NCBI GenBank assembly: GCA_038127535.1
Contig: JAYPHU010000019.1
Location: forward strand, 13,589 to 77,588
DNA from: JAYPHU01 sp038127535
Lineage (GTDB): Bacteria > Pseudomonadota > Alphaproteobacteria > Rhodospirillales > UBA2165
Direction: 5' to 3'
Length of the DNA: 64,000 bases
Positions 17,235-25,575 of the stretch are shown one piece after another. A program made the translations under genes and the position numbers. Position 1 is the stretch's first letter. Every line of letters begins with the position of its first letter. Under the pieces are notes generated by a model, which was not told the DNA's origin, ran no database searches, and saw only the letters and a list, made by a program, of their open reading frames with translations.

Positions 17235-18206
17235 TCACAGATGGCGAAATCCCGGTTGTTTGAATTGCACCGATTCACCATTGCCGTCCAGAAATTTCGG
17301 TGCGCCGATAGCGGTCATTTCGCCGATCTTGGCAACCGGGGTCGCGGTTCTTTCACCGGCGGAAATGATGTCTTTCTCTTTTTCGGTAGGCGCCGTGAAG
17401 AGCAGTTCGTAGTCGTCGCCGCCTGTCACAACGGTTTCCAGCAGTTCCGGATGATAATTGGCGAGTTTGGCAGCAGAGGGTGACAGCGGTATACGGTCCA
17501 GCATCACCTCCGCCCCCAGACTAGACTGCTGGCATATGTGGCCCAGGTCTGCCGCTAGTCCGTCCGAAATATCGATGGCCGCGGTCGCTAGGCCCGGCAT
17601 GCCAATTCCGAATTGGACGCGCGGGGTTGGATTAATGAGCCGGCGGTTCAGGTAATGTTGGTCTTGCTGATCCGCGTCCACTTTGCCGTCTGCCGTCAGA
17701 AGCGCCAGCGCCGCGTCACCAATCGTGCCGGTGATCCATATCCCGTCTCCATCCTGGGCCCCTCTCCTTCCCAATACGCCATTCTCACCCGCTTCACCAA
17801 AGATTGTAAGGCTGATGGAGAGTGGCCCGGGCGTCGAGGTAGTATCGCCGCCGACGAGGTGTAGGCCGAACTCATCCTGATCCGCCTGAAGCCCGTGGGC
17901 AAACGACGCGATCCAGTCTTCCTGCCTGTTAGCGGCCCCCAAGGACAGCGCCAGTGTATAGGCAAAAGGTGAAGCGCCGGCGGCAGCCATGTCCGAAAGG
18001 TTCACCCGAAGTGCTTTCTGGGCAATCTGATCCGGCGGGGCGTGGTGGAAGAAATGCACCCCGGCCACCAACGTATCCACGGAAACGATTACCGCACGTC
18101 CATGTGGCGGGGTAATCTCGGCCGTGTCGTCCGCAAGGCCGTGGGCGCCCGGATAGCCCGCAGTCAGCGGGGCAAAATACTTGCCGATGTAGTCAAATTC
18201 GTCCAA
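17235..18206 (-). CDS. thiL: ThiL thiamine-monophosphate kinase
   Basis: ThiL phosphorylates thiamine monophosphate to the diphosphate cofactor. The 323-residue PurM-like protein starts with EFDYIGKYFAPL and has the Mg-ATP motifs GLADDTAEI and VSVDTLVAGVHF. VGGDTTSTPGPL and the late ISDGLAADLGHI and GGDDYELLF follow. The order nusB-thiL with ribH just upstream is conserved in proteobacteria. It lies 33 bases after nusB. Confidence 0.96.
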   Translation of the reverse strand: MDEFDYIGKYFAPLTAGYPGAHGLADDTAEITPPHGRAVIVSVDTLVAGVHFFHHAPPDQIAQKALRVNLSDMAAAGASPFAYTLALSLGAANRQEDWIASFAHGLQADQDEFGLHLVGGDTTSTPGPLSISLTIFGEAGENGVLGRRGAQDGDGIWITGTIGDAALALLTADGKVDADQQDQHYLNRRLINPTPRVQFGIGMPGLATAAIDISDGLAADLGHICQQSSLGAEVMLDRIPLSPSAAKLANYHPELLETVVTGGDDYELLFTAPTEKEKDIISAGERTATPVAKIGEMTAIGAPKFLDGNGESVQFKQPGFRHL

Positions 18207-18239
18207 AGTACCTTTGTTCCATCGGGGCGAAAGAGAGTC

Positions 18240-18719
18240 TCAGGAACGCAATATCTTGCCGAGTTTGTCCAGCACCCCGTTGACGAAGGCTGGCTCCTTC
18301 TCGTCATAAAAGGCGTGGGCCATCTCGACATATTCGTCGATCACCACGGCGGTCGGTACGTTGGGCGACTGATAGAGCTCAAAAACGCCCGCCCGCAAAA
18401 TCGTTTTTAGCAACTTGTCCTGGCGTTCGAACCGCTCCTTATTGTCGACGGCGCCAAGAATGAACTCGTCCAGTTTGGATTTCTCATTGAGAACGCCCCG
18501 GATGATTGTGGCAAAGACCTTACGGTCCGGCGGGGCCATTTCAGGCTCGTCCGGCAAGCCGGTCCAGCGTTGATCGAGAAAATCCATCATAACGGCATCC
18601 AGGGACGCGCCGGTGATATCGATCTCGTACAGGCCCTGCACTGCGACCAATCGGGCGGTGCTGCTGCTGGTCGCGGAGGATTTTGTTTTTGTTGTCACGG
18701 GACCTGCTTTCTTGTTCAC
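18240..18719 (-). CDS. nusB: NusB transcription antitermination factor
   Basis: NusB binds boxA RNA with S10 (NusE) and supports rRNA antitermination. The 159-residue helical protein has a lysine/serine-rich leader of about 17 residues, then ARLVAVQGLYEIDI and the RAGVFELYQSPNVPTAVVIDEYVEMA core. The ending FVNGVLDKLGKILR is the usual C terminus. It sits between ribH and thiL, the classical arrangement. Confidence 0.96.
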   Translation of the reverse strand: MNKKAGPVTTKTKSSATSSSTARLVAVQGLYEIDITGASLDAVMMDFLDQRWTGLPDEPEMAPPDRKVFATIIRGVLNEKSKLDEFILGAVDNKERFERQDKLLKTILRAGVFELYQSPNVPTAVVIDEYVEMAHAFYDEKEPAFVNGVLDKLGKILRS

Positions 18720-18750
18720 CAGCGAGGCCGGTGTCTTAAGGTATAGGGCG

Positions 18751-19185
18751 TTAGCCCGTGTATCTGTTTTGAATTTCGATCATGCGCAGGCATGCCAGCG
18801 CAGCGCGGCCGCCCACATCGCGGCCGTTAACGTCGGCCCGGGCCTCGGCTTGACTACGGTCTTCGCAAGTCAGAATGCCGAAGCCGTGCGCCATGTTGTC
18901 GAGAGACATATCCATGAGTGAGCGGCTGACCTCGCGGCAGATATGATCATAGTGATCGGTCTCACCTCGGATCACGCAGCCGAGGGTGATGCAGCCGGCG
19001 TACTTGGCGCTGTTCCAGGTAAAGTTGATGGCCGCCGGAATTTCAAAGACGCCGGGCACATCTACCCGAACGGCTTCATATCCGGCTTCCGAGAGAACCT
19101 TTTCCACGCCGGCGTAAAGCGAGTCGGCGATATCTTCGTAGAAGCGGGCCTCGACGACCAGAATAGTCTTTGCGTCAGCTGTCAT
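18751..19185 (-). CDS. ribH: RibH 6,7-dimethyl-8-ribityllumazine synthase
   Basis: Lumazine synthase condenses the ribityl pyrimidine with dihydroxybutanone phosphate in riboflavin synthesis. The 144-residue protein has the substrate motifs VEARFYEDI, GVFEIPAAI and CVIRGETDHYDHIC, with the catalytic histidine in the last. GILTCEDRSQAEAR follows. Length is slightly short but within the family range. Its ATG overlaps the 3' end of the ribB/X gene by 11 bases, which suggests translational coupling. Confidence 0.96.
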   Translation of the reverse strand: MTADAKTILVVEARFYEDIADSLYAGVEKVLSEAGYEAVRVDVPGVFEIPAAINFTWNSAKYAGCITLGCVIRGETDHYDHICREVSRSLMDMSLDNMAHGFGILTCEDRSQAEARADVNGRDVGGRAALACLRMIEIQNRYTG

Positions 19186-20335
19186 AGAAATTGTCCCTCA
19201 CCGGCAGTTTGTGAGCCCGGTCAAACTTGATTGGCCGATTTTCCACAATGCTCAGGTGATAACCTTCGAGGCCGATCATGGATTTCGGCGTGTTCGTCAG
19301 GAGTATCATCTCGCGGATACCGAGATCACCCAGTATCTGAGCCCCGACGCCAAATTCCCTTAGCTGGGGCTTGGGCAACTCCGCCTTTTCTTTCATGGCC
19401 CGGAAGCTATCAGAAAACACCGTGGTATTCGGGTTGCGGATCATGACCACCACACCCCTACCCGCTTCCGCGATCATCTCCATGGCGCGGTGCAGCTCCA
19501 AAGACCTCTCCGCGCTGAAAATATCGTCGAAGACATTAAAAGAATGCATCCGCACCATCACCGGATTAGGTCCGCTGAGGTCACCTTTTATAAGTGCGAC
19601 ATGTTCGCCGGGTTCAGCGGTGTTGTGATAGACGACGGCGCGGAACTCGCCACCGCCAATCGTATCCAGGACAGTTTCTTCACCGGGCACAACAATCCGG
19701 TCATGCTTAAGGCGATACTCAATCAGATCGGCGATCCGGCCGATCTTGAGATTGTGTTTCTGCGCGAAGGCAACGAGGTCAGGCATACGCGCCATGGTGC
19801 CGTCGTCTTTCATGATTTCGCAGATGACGCCGGCAGGGTAGAGGCCAGCCAGCCGAGCGATATCCACAGCGGCTTCGGTATGACCGGTGCGAACCAAGAC
19901 GCCGCCGTCGCGGGCGGCCAGCGGAAAGACGTGCCCCGGCGTGCTAATATCATCTTGGCCCTTGGTCGGATCAATGGCGACGGCCACCGTGCGAGCCCGG
20001 TCGGGCGCGGAAATGCCGGTCGAGATGCCTTCCTTGGCCTCGATGGAAATCGTAAACGCCGTTTCGTGCCGGCTCGTGTTGTTTTGCGCCATCGGCGGCA
20101 GACCCAATTCCTGAACCCGGTCGCGAGTCAGCGCGAGACAAATCAGGCCGCGTCCGTGAGTAGCCATGAAGTTAATTACGTCCGGCGTCGCCATCTGCGC
20201 CGGGATCACCAGATCACCCTCGTTTTCGCGGTCTTCGTCGTCGACCAGGATGATCATCCTGCCGTTGCGGACATCGTCCATGATCTCATCGATTGAGGCG
20301 AGATAGTTGTTAAAGGTCTGTTCGGGTCCGTCCAT
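19175..20335 (-). CDS. ribB: RibB-type DHBP synthase fused to a degenerate GTP cyclohydrolase II domain (RibBX type)
   Basis: The N-terminal half (to about residue 210) is 3,4-dihydroxy-2-butanone-4-phosphate synthase. It has the acidic site DDEDRENEGD, the HGRGLICLAL loop and RTGHTEAAVD. The C-terminal half is RibA-like, but where active GTP cyclohydrolase II has the zinc cysteines (ECLTGD...RCDCG) it reads MHSFNVFDDIFSAERSLEL with no cysteine. I infer that the second activity is lost, as in the RibBX group described for other proteobacteria, so GTP cyclohydrolase II must come from elsewhere. The start at 20335 avoids overlap with ribE. Confidence 0.93.
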   Translation of the reverse strand: MDGPEQTFNNYLASIDEIMDDVRNGRMIILVDDEDRENEGDLVIPAQMATPDVINFMATHGRGLICLALTRDRVQELGLPPMAQNNTSRHETAFTISIEAKEGISTGISAPDRARTVAVAIDPTKGQDDISTPGHVFPLAARDGGVLVRTGHTEAAVDIARLAGLYPAGVICEIMKDDGTMARMPDLVAFAQKHNLKIGRIADLIEYRLKHDRIVVPGEETVLDTIGGGEFRAVVYHNTAEPGEHVALIKGDLSGPNPVMVRMHSFNVFDDIFSAERSLELHRAMEMIAEAGRGVVVMIRNPNTTVFSDSFRAMKEKAELPKPQLREFGVGAQILGDLGIREMILLTNTPKSMIGLEGYHLSIVENRPIKFDRAHKLPVRDNFYDS

Positions 20336-20339
20336 GGGT

Positions 20340-20927
20340 TCAGTCCTTGTCAAAAAGCCGAGCAACATACCTCGCAAGCATGTCAATTTCCAGATTAACC
20401 CGACCCCCGGCTTTGAGGGTCCCGAACGTCGTCACGCTCTGGGTGTGCGGGATGATGTTTACACCGAACTCCCGACCCTCGACTTCATTAACCGTGAGGG
20501 AGACGCCATCAATGGTGATCGACCCTTTGGACGCGATGAACTTCGCCAGGCTTTCCGGCGCGGAAAAGACATAGCGCAGCGAGTCGCCGTCTTCGGTGAT
20601 GGAGACGATCTCACCGACCCCGTCCACATGACCGGAAACGATATGCCCCCCCAGCTCATCACCGACCTTCAGCGCGCGTTCCAAATTGATCTTTGTGCCG
20701 GCCGCCCAACTGCCAATGGTGGTTTTGTCCAAAGTTTCTTCGGAGACATCAGCGGCAAACCATCCGGCATCTTTGTCAACCACGGTCAGACAAGCGCCGG
20801 AGCACGCGATGGACGCGCCTATTTCGACGCTTTCCATATCATAAGAGGTTTTAATCACGAAGCGGGTGATCCCGCCACCGGTGATTTCCTTCACCTCTCC
20901 CATGTCGGTGACAATGCCGGTAAACAT
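20340..20927 (-). CDS. ribE: RibE riboflavin synthase alpha subunit
   Basis: Riboflavin synthase dismutates two lumazines into riboflavin. The 195-residue protein shows the two tandem lumazine-binding repeats. The first starts MFTGIVTDMG and carries ACSGACLTVV. The second begins after GGHIVSGHVDG and carries SLTVNEVEG. Both are complete. It lies nine bases after ribD and four bases before the ribB/X gene. Some authors call this gene ribC. Confidence 0.96.
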   Translation of the reverse strand: MFTGIVTDMGEVKEITGGGITRFVIKTSYDMESVEIGASIACSGACLTVVDKDAGWFAADVSEETLDKTTIGSWAAGTKINLERALKVGDELGGHIVSGHVDGVGEIVSITEDGDSLRYVFSAPESLAKFIASKGSITIDGVSLTVNEVEGREFGVNIIPHTQSVTTFGTLKAGGRVNLEIDMLARYVARLFDKD

Positions 20928-20936
20928 GCGCGGTAG

Positions 20937-22067
20937 TTAACGCCTTCTCGCCAGAATTTCCAAGCCATCTCCGTCAAACTCGGCACATTCAATTCGCTCG
21001 AACCGCCGCATGTCGATCAGTTGAGCAATGTCGAGAGCATCAATAGCGGCCCTGCCGTCATCACCCAATAGCGCCGGCGCGCGGAACCAGCCGATCTGAT
21101 CTACCAAGTCCATTTTTAACAGTGAGGCGGTCAATATGCCACCGCCCTCGACGAGGATGCGAGTCAGTCCCCGGTCGGCTAATTCCGTCATCATCTGATT
21201 GAGATCCAGCAGGCCAGCGTCGTCCGTGCCGACCCGGATGACCGTGGCCCCCTGATTTTCATACGCGGAGATTGCGCTATCCGTCTGATCGGACTTTGTG
21301 ACCAGCCAGAGGGGCGCTTCATTGATCGACTTTGCGAGATTTGAGTCATGCGGCAGCCGCAACCGGCTGTCGAGAACGATGCGGGGCCGTCTGGCGTTAT
21401 CGATGCCCGGCAGGCGGCTCGTTAGTGTTGGATCGTCAGCTGCTACCGTACCGCTGCCCACCAAGATGGCGTCGTTTTCAGCGCGCAGAAAATGTCCTGC
21501 TTCCCGCGCGACTGGGCCAGTAATCCACTGGCTCTCTCCGGTTCTGGTGGCGATCTTTCCGTCCAGGGTTGTCGCGGTTTTCAAGGTGATGAACGGCCGG
21601 CCTTCTTGAATTCTTGCCAAGAAGCCTTCGTTGATCTGCCGGGCAGCGCCTTCCTCCAATCCTATCTCGGTAGTGATACCGGCATCTTGCAGCCGTTGAA
21701 TGCCCGTGCCCGACACCCGTTCATCCGGATCGGTGATAGCCGCATAAACCTTAGCGATACCGGCTTTGATAAAGGCTTCTGTGCAGGGGGGCGAACCGCC
21801 GTGGTGGTTGCAGGGCTCCAGCGTTACGTAGGCGGTGGCTCCGGCTGCGGCCTCTCCCGCGCGCGCCAACGCCACAGTTTCTGCATGAGGGCGGCCGCCG
21901 GGCTGGGTCCAGCCGCGGCCGACAACCCGCCCGTCCCTGACCAACACGCACCCGACCGATGGATTGGGCCAGGTGTTGCCGACGCCCCGTCTCGCCAGAG
22001 ACAATGCCGTGATCATATGGTCTCTGTGTCGCGGGTCCGCCGGATTAGTCTTGGACGGGTTCGTCAC
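20937..22067 (-). CDS. ribD: RibD bifunctional deaminase/reductase
   Basis: RibD deaminates and then reduces the pyrimidine intermediate of riboflavin synthesis. In the 376-residue protein the N-terminal deaminase has zinc motifs HAETVALA and TLEPCNHHGGSPPC. The C-terminal reductase begins near RPFITLKTATTLDGKIA and has the NADPH loop RILVEGGGIL. Its first 23 bases overlap the end of nrdR in another frame. The start is retained because HRDHMITALSLARRG is the conserved opening. Confidence 0.96.
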   Translation of the reverse strand: MTNPSKTNPADPRHRDHMITALSLARRGVGNTWPNPSVGCVLVRDGRVVGRGWTQPGGRPHAETVALARAGEAAAGATAYVTLEPCNHHGGSPPCTEAFIKAGIAKVYAAITDPDERVSGTGIQRLQDAGITTEIGLEEGAARQINEGFLARIQEGRPFITLKTATTLDGKIATRTGESQWITGPVAREAGHFLRAENDAILVGSGTVAADDPTLTSRLPGIDNARRPRIVLDSRLRLPHDSNLAKSINEAPLWLVTKSDQTDSAISAYENQGATVIRVGTDDAGLLDLNQMMTELADRGLTRILVEGGGILTASLLKMDLVDQIGWFRAPALLGDDGRAAIDALDIAQLIDMRRFERIECAEFDGDGLEILARRR

Positions 22068-22509
22068 TCAAGGTTCCTACAAAGGCTTCGAAATCCTTGG
22101 CCTCTCGGAAGTTCCGATACACCGACGCAAACCTCACATAGGCGACCGTATCCAGATCGGCCAGTACATCCATCACCATTTCCCCGATGACTTTCGACGG
22201 AACTTCGCTCTCTCCCAGGCTTTCCAGCCGCCGCTGGATACTATTGCAGATACGTTCGATCTGCTCTTCATCCACGGGGCGTTTTTGCAGTGCGATCTTC
22301 AAGGACCGAGTCAACTTCTCCCGTTCAAAGGGTTCCTTCTTCCCTTCCTTCTTGCTGATCGTGAGCTCGCGAAGTTGCACGCGCTCGAACGTGGTCCACC
22401 TTGCCCCGCATTCCGAGCAGGATCGCCTCCGCCGGATAGCAGCATTGTCTTCCGTCGGGCGCGAGTCTTTCACTTGGGTGTCGGGATGACCGCAAAATGG
22501 ACAGCGCAT
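22045..22509 (-). CDS. nrdR: NrdR ribonucleotide reductase repressor
   Basis: NrdR represses nrd operons in response to ATP/dATP. The 154-residue protein has a zinc ribbon using Cys3, Cys6, Cys31 and Cys34 and an ATP-cone domain from about 48, with the KKEGKKEPFEREKL nucleotide motif. It lies between glyA and ribD, a common alphaproteobacterial arrangement. No NrdR box is evident near it, so self-regulation is not indicated. Confidence 0.97.
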   Translation of the reverse strand: MRCPFCGHPDTQVKDSRPTEDNAAIRRRRSCSECGARWTTFERVQLRELTISKKEGKKEPFEREKLTRSLKIALQKRPVDEEQIERICNSIQRRLESLGESEVPSKVIGEMVMDVLADLDTVAYVRFASVYRNFREAKDFEAFVGTLSDEPVQD

Positions 22510-22556
22510 AGTCTTTATCCTCTCATAGAACTTCTGATCGTTTCACCTGACTTCTA

Positions 22557-23864
22557 TCAGGCGTCCGGATAAACCGGGAAGCGCCGGCACAGATCAAGGA
22601 CCTGCGTCCGCACCTCTTGTTCGGTTGAGCTGTTGTCGTCTGGGTTGGCCGCGAGGCCGTCAAGCACATCGGCAATCAACTCACCGATCTGCGAAAACTC
22701 TGACAGCCCGAAGCCACGGGTTGTGCCCGCCGGCGTGCCAAGACGCACCCCGGACGTGATCGCCGGTTTTTCCGGATCAAACGGAATGCCGTTTTTGTTG
22801 CAGGTGATGCCGGCGTTTTCCAGGCTGGCTTCGGCAATTTTACCGGTGAGCCCTTTCGGCCGGAGATCAACCAACATCAGATGGGTGTCCGTACCGCCGG
22901 AGACAATGTCGCAGCCTCGCTCACTCAGTTTGGCGGCCAGGGTTTTGGCATTGTCGATCACATTTTGGGAGTAAGACTTGAATTCCGGCTGAAGAGCTTC
23001 GCCGAAAGCCACGGCCTTGGCGGCAATGACATGCATCAAAGGACCGCCTTGCAGGCCGGGGAAGATCGCAGAGTTGACCTTCTTCGAAATCTCTTCGTTG
23101 TTGGTCAGGATCATCCCGCCACGGGGACCGCGTAGGGTCTTGTGCGTGGTCGTGGTCGCCACATCGGCATGGGGGAACGGACTGGGATGATGGCCGGACG
23201 CCACTAAGCCGGCGAAGTGGGCCATATCGACCATAAAGATGGCGCCGACCTCGTCCGCAATCTCACGGAACTTTGGAAAATCTATGGTCCGGGGATAGGC
23301 AGAGCCGCCGGCGACGATCAATTTGGGCTGATGTTCTTTGGCCAAAGCCGCGACTTCGTCAAAGTCGATGAGGGCGTCCTGCTTGCGCACCCCGTATTGA
23401 ATCGCGTTGAACCATTTGCCGGACTGATTGGGCGGCGCGCCGTGGGTTAAGTGTCCGCCGGCAGCCAGGGACATGCCCATGATCGTATCGCCGGGCTGCA
23501 GGAGCGCCATCATCACGCCCTGGTTAGCCTGGGAACCGGAATGGGGTTGGACATTTGCGAATTCACAGCCGAACAGTTTCTTGGCGCGGTCACACGCCAG
23601 ATCTTCGGCGACATCGACAAACTCGCACCCGCCGTAATAGCGGCGGCCCGGATACCCCTCGGCGTATTTGTTGGTCAGCACCGACCCCTGCGACTCCAAC
23701 ACGGCCTTGGAAACAATATTCTCTGAGGCGATCAGTTCGATCTGATCCTGTTGACGCCCAAGTTCCCGCTTGATGGCGTCGAACACTTCCTTATCGGCGC
23801 TCTCAAGGTTGTCATTGAAAAAGCGATCCGCATTCTCCGGTGATTGCTGGTCTGCCAGGGACAT
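22557..23864 (-). CDS. glyA: GlyA serine hydroxymethyltransferase
   Basis: GlyA interconverts serine and glycine and supplies methylene-tetrahydrofolate. The 435-residue fold-type I PLP enzyme has the pyridoxal lysine in ATTTTHKTLRGPRGG. Other landmarks are NKYAEGYPGRRYYGG, VQPHSGSQAN and VDMAHFAGLVASG. A short extension (about 15 residues) precedes the usual start. It sits 16 bases after rpiB and 48 before nrdR, in one transcription unit. Confidence 0.98.
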   Translation of the reverse strand: MSLADQQSPENADRFFNDNLESADKEVFDAIKRELGRQQDQIELIASENIVSKAVLESQGSVLTNKYAEGYPGRRYYGGCEFVDVAEDLACDRAKKLFGCEFANVQPHSGSQANQGVMMALLQPGDTIMGMSLAAGGHLTHGAPPNQSGKWFNAIQYGVRKQDALIDFDEVAALAKEHQPKLIVAGGSAYPRTIDFPKFREIADEVGAIFMVDMAHFAGLVASGHHPSPFPHADVATTTTHKTLRGPRGGMILTNNEEISKKVNSAIFPGLQGGPLMHVIAAKAVAFGEALQPEFKSYSQNVIDNAKTLAAKLSERGCDIVSGGTDTHLMLVDLRPKGLTGKIAEASLENAGITCNKNGIPFDPEKPAITSGVRLGTPAGTTRGFGLSEFSQIGELIADVLDGLAANPDDNSSTEQEVRTQVLDLCRRFPVYPDA

Positions 23865-23879
23865 TCCGATTATTCCTCT

Positions 23880-24326
23880 CTATTCGTTGGCCGGATTGGA
23901 GAGTTTGTCGACCCGGCGTTGGTGCCGGCCACCCTCGAACTCGGTTGTCAAAAATTCGTTTAAACAGTCTTCTGCCACATCAGCGCCGATCATGCGGCCG
24001 CCGAATACGATGACATTGGCATCATTATGCAGCCGACACATGCGGGCCCCGAGGGCATCATGGATCAACGCTGCCCGGACTTCAGGGTGCCGGTTGGCGG
24101 CGATGCTGATGCCAATGCCGCTGCCACAAACAAGAACGCCGCGATCAGCGCGTCCGTCCCGGAGTGCCGCCGCAAGGGCGTAGGCAAAATCCGGGTAATC
24201 GACCGAGTCAGGTCCATCCGTGCCCAAATCGACTAAGGTAAATCCTCGTTCGGTGAGATAACCGCCCAACCGGTGTTTCAAGTCAAAACCGGCATGATCG
24301 CAGGCGATTGCGATGGCTTCACTCAA
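23880..24326 (-). CDS. rpiB: RpiB ribose 5-phosphate isomerase B
   Basis: RpiB interconverts ribose 5-phosphate and ribulose 5-phosphate. I choose a TTG start at 24326, giving 148 residues beginning LSEAIAIACDHAGFDLK. A strong AAGGGGG site lies five bases before it, and longer in-frame starts have no homology. The catalytic and phosphate motifs CDHAG, LVCGSGIGISIAANR and HNDANVIVFGGR are present. The C-terminal FLTTEFEGGRHQRRVDKL is also typical. It is divergent from mucR. Confidence 0.94.
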   Translation of the reverse strand: MSEAIAIACDHAGFDLKHRLGGYLTERGFTLVDLGTDGPDSVDYPDFAYALAAALRDGRADRGVLVCGSGIGISIAANRHPEVRAALIHDALGARMCRLHNDANVIVFGGRMIGADVAEDCLNEFLTTEFEGGRHQRRVDKLSNPANE

Positions 24327-24663
24327 GTTTTCCCCCTTGATGCGGCAGTGCACTGTAAATTTCGGCCATTCCGTACCATATATCGCCGACCTATGCCAAT
24401 ACGACACTACAAATTGGCACAATTCAAAATGTTGGGGTGGCGGGCACTTTTTACCGGAGATGCGATTAAAAATACAACCTATTCTGATAGCAGATAAAAA
24501 TTGTAGAGTATTTTTAACCTATTAAACCCAGTAGTCTGTATTCGATGAATATAAAAAGATATGTTTACCTTTCACATTATTGCTTGAATTGTTGCCATGG
24601 ATTGTATTTATGTAACACAACAAATCTGGAGGCGTTTCAATCGTCTCGCGTCAAGGGGGACTA
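24327..24663. promoter_or_regulatory. AT-rich divergent control region between rpiB and mucR
   Basis: These 337 bases hold no gene that I can support. From about 24460 to 24640 the sequence is strongly A/T-rich (for example AAAAATACAACC and ATATAAAAAGATATG) in an otherwise GC-rich chromosome. MucR-type regulators bind AT-rich, T-A-step-containing DNA and often repress their own gene. Autoregulation here is therefore plausible, but it is inference. Confidence 0.4.
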
Positions 24664-25095
24664 ATGTCAAAAGATAAAGAACAAACGGTTCAAACGGAGG
24701 GATTACTCCGGCTTTCCACCGAGATTGTCGCGGCTTACGTTGGAAATAACGAACTGCAGTCGAATCAACTGTCGGATGTCATTAATACTGTGTTCGGCGC
24801 GTTGAAGTCCCTAGGCGACGGTGGAAATGCAGCCGCAGATCGAACCGATCAAAAGCCGGCTGTCCCTATTCGCCGGTCAATTACCCCGGATTATTTGATT
24901 TGTCTCGAAGACGGCCAGCAACTCAAAATGCTGAAGCGATATCTTCGGACCAATTACAACATGACCCCTGAAGAATACCGCGAAAAGTGGAATCTGCCGC
25001 CGGACTATCCCATGGTGGCGCCGAACTATGCCAAAAAACGCTCCGAGTTCGCGAAGTCCATTGGATTGGGTAAAGGGTCAGGTCGCGGCCGCTAA
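24664..25095 (+). CDS. mucR: MucR/Ros-family transcriptional regulator lacking the zinc-finger histidines
   Basis: A 143-residue MucR/Ros protein with AAGGGGG four bases before the ATG. The N-terminal oligomerisation part is TEIVAAYVGNNEL to about residue 50. The DNA-binding core is SITPDYLICLEDGQQLKML with TPEEYREKWNLPPDYP and PNYAKKRSE. Family members usually coordinate zinc as Cys-X2-Asp-X9-His-X3-His. Here Cys and Asp are present, but both histidine positions are changed (KRYLRTNY where KRHLRTHY is usual). A metal-free version of the fold is known in some Ros homologues. The flanking AT-rich DNA fits autoregulation. Confidence 0.93.
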   Translation: MSKDKEQTVQTEGLLRLSTEIVAAYVGNNELQSNQLSDVINTVFGALKSLGDGGNAAADRTDQKPAVPIRRSITPDYLICLEDGQQLKMLKRYLRTNYNMTPEEYREKWNLPPDYPMVAPNYAKKRSEFAKSIGLGKGSGRGR

Positions 25096-25107
25096 CCCGT
25101 AACACCT

Positions 25108-25120
25108 TCAATAAAATAGA
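25108..25120. repeat. TCAAT-AAA-ATTGA-type element (one mismatch)
   Basis: TCAATAAAATAGA lies just after the mucR stop codon. It differs by one base from the exact copies at 6699-6711 and 25463-25475. It may be part of an AT-rich regulatory site shared around mucR. Confidence 0.3.
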
Positions 25121-25134
25121 TTAAAAAGAATTAG

Positions 25135-25158
25135 TAACCTATTGATAAAAATAGGTTA
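25135..25158. terminator. AT-rich hairpin between convergent mucR and the small conserved gene
   Basis: TAACCTAT and ATAGGTTA form an eight-base stem around an eight-base loop. There is no long T-run, so terminator function is uncertain. The right arm includes the stop codon of the minus-strand gene. Confidence 0.35.
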
Positions 25159-25383
25159 AGCGATGATGCCATCTCGCTTGGAATGGGATTGCTGCTTTTT
25201 AGCCAGCACGTATTTCAGCTTTTGTATCGCCAATTTCTGCAGCCGGCTTTTTGTCGCGCTTGCATCCCCAACGATGGCGATTTCGGTCCCTGTCTTGGGG
25301 TCCACCGCCATCACTTTGATATAGCGCCCTTGCTTGACGAATTCGAACAAGACTTCGGGCAAATGAATATGGTCGTACGCCAT
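25156..25383 (-). CDS. Small conserved protein, DUF6898-like
   Basis: A 75-residue protein starting at the ATG at 25383. The sequence MAYDHIHLPEVLFEFVKQGR, then VKVMAVDP-like and IAIVGDASA, ends with LQKLAIQKLKYVLAKK. From memory this resembles a small alphaproteobacterial family (DUF6898) found near hemB or one-carbon genes. That assignment is moderate and no function is known. The fold looks like a small beta sheet plus a basic helix. It converges with mucR and is divergent from hemB. Confidence 0.65.
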   Translation of the reverse strand: MAYDHIHLPEVLFEFVKQGRYIKVMAVDPKTGTEIAIVGDASATKSRLQKLAIQKLKYVLAKKQQSHSKRDGIIA

Positions 25384-25462
25384 GGCCGAACTATCTCTTG
25401 ATTCCCGGGCGGTTGGCAACTCTGATCTCATCAGAGCATAAGCAAATTCAGTTAAAGATGTT

Positions 25463-25475
25463 TCAATAAAATTGA
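25463..25475. repeat. Palindrome TCAAT-AAA-ATTGA upstream of hemB
   Basis: This exact inverted repeat (5-base arms, AAA spacer) lies in the divergent region between the small conserved gene and hemB, about 100 bases before the hemB start. The same 13 bases occur in the queF upstream region (6699-6711) and, as coding sequence, in cutA (5889-5901). Confidence 0.35.
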
Positions 25476-25575
25476 GCCTGAGGTGATATCCAGCTTGAGG
25501 TTAGCGGGCTTGTTCCACTAAGTTAGCCACGATTCAGACCAGACTCTTTCTCTTTTTATATTGTTGAGGTTGACC

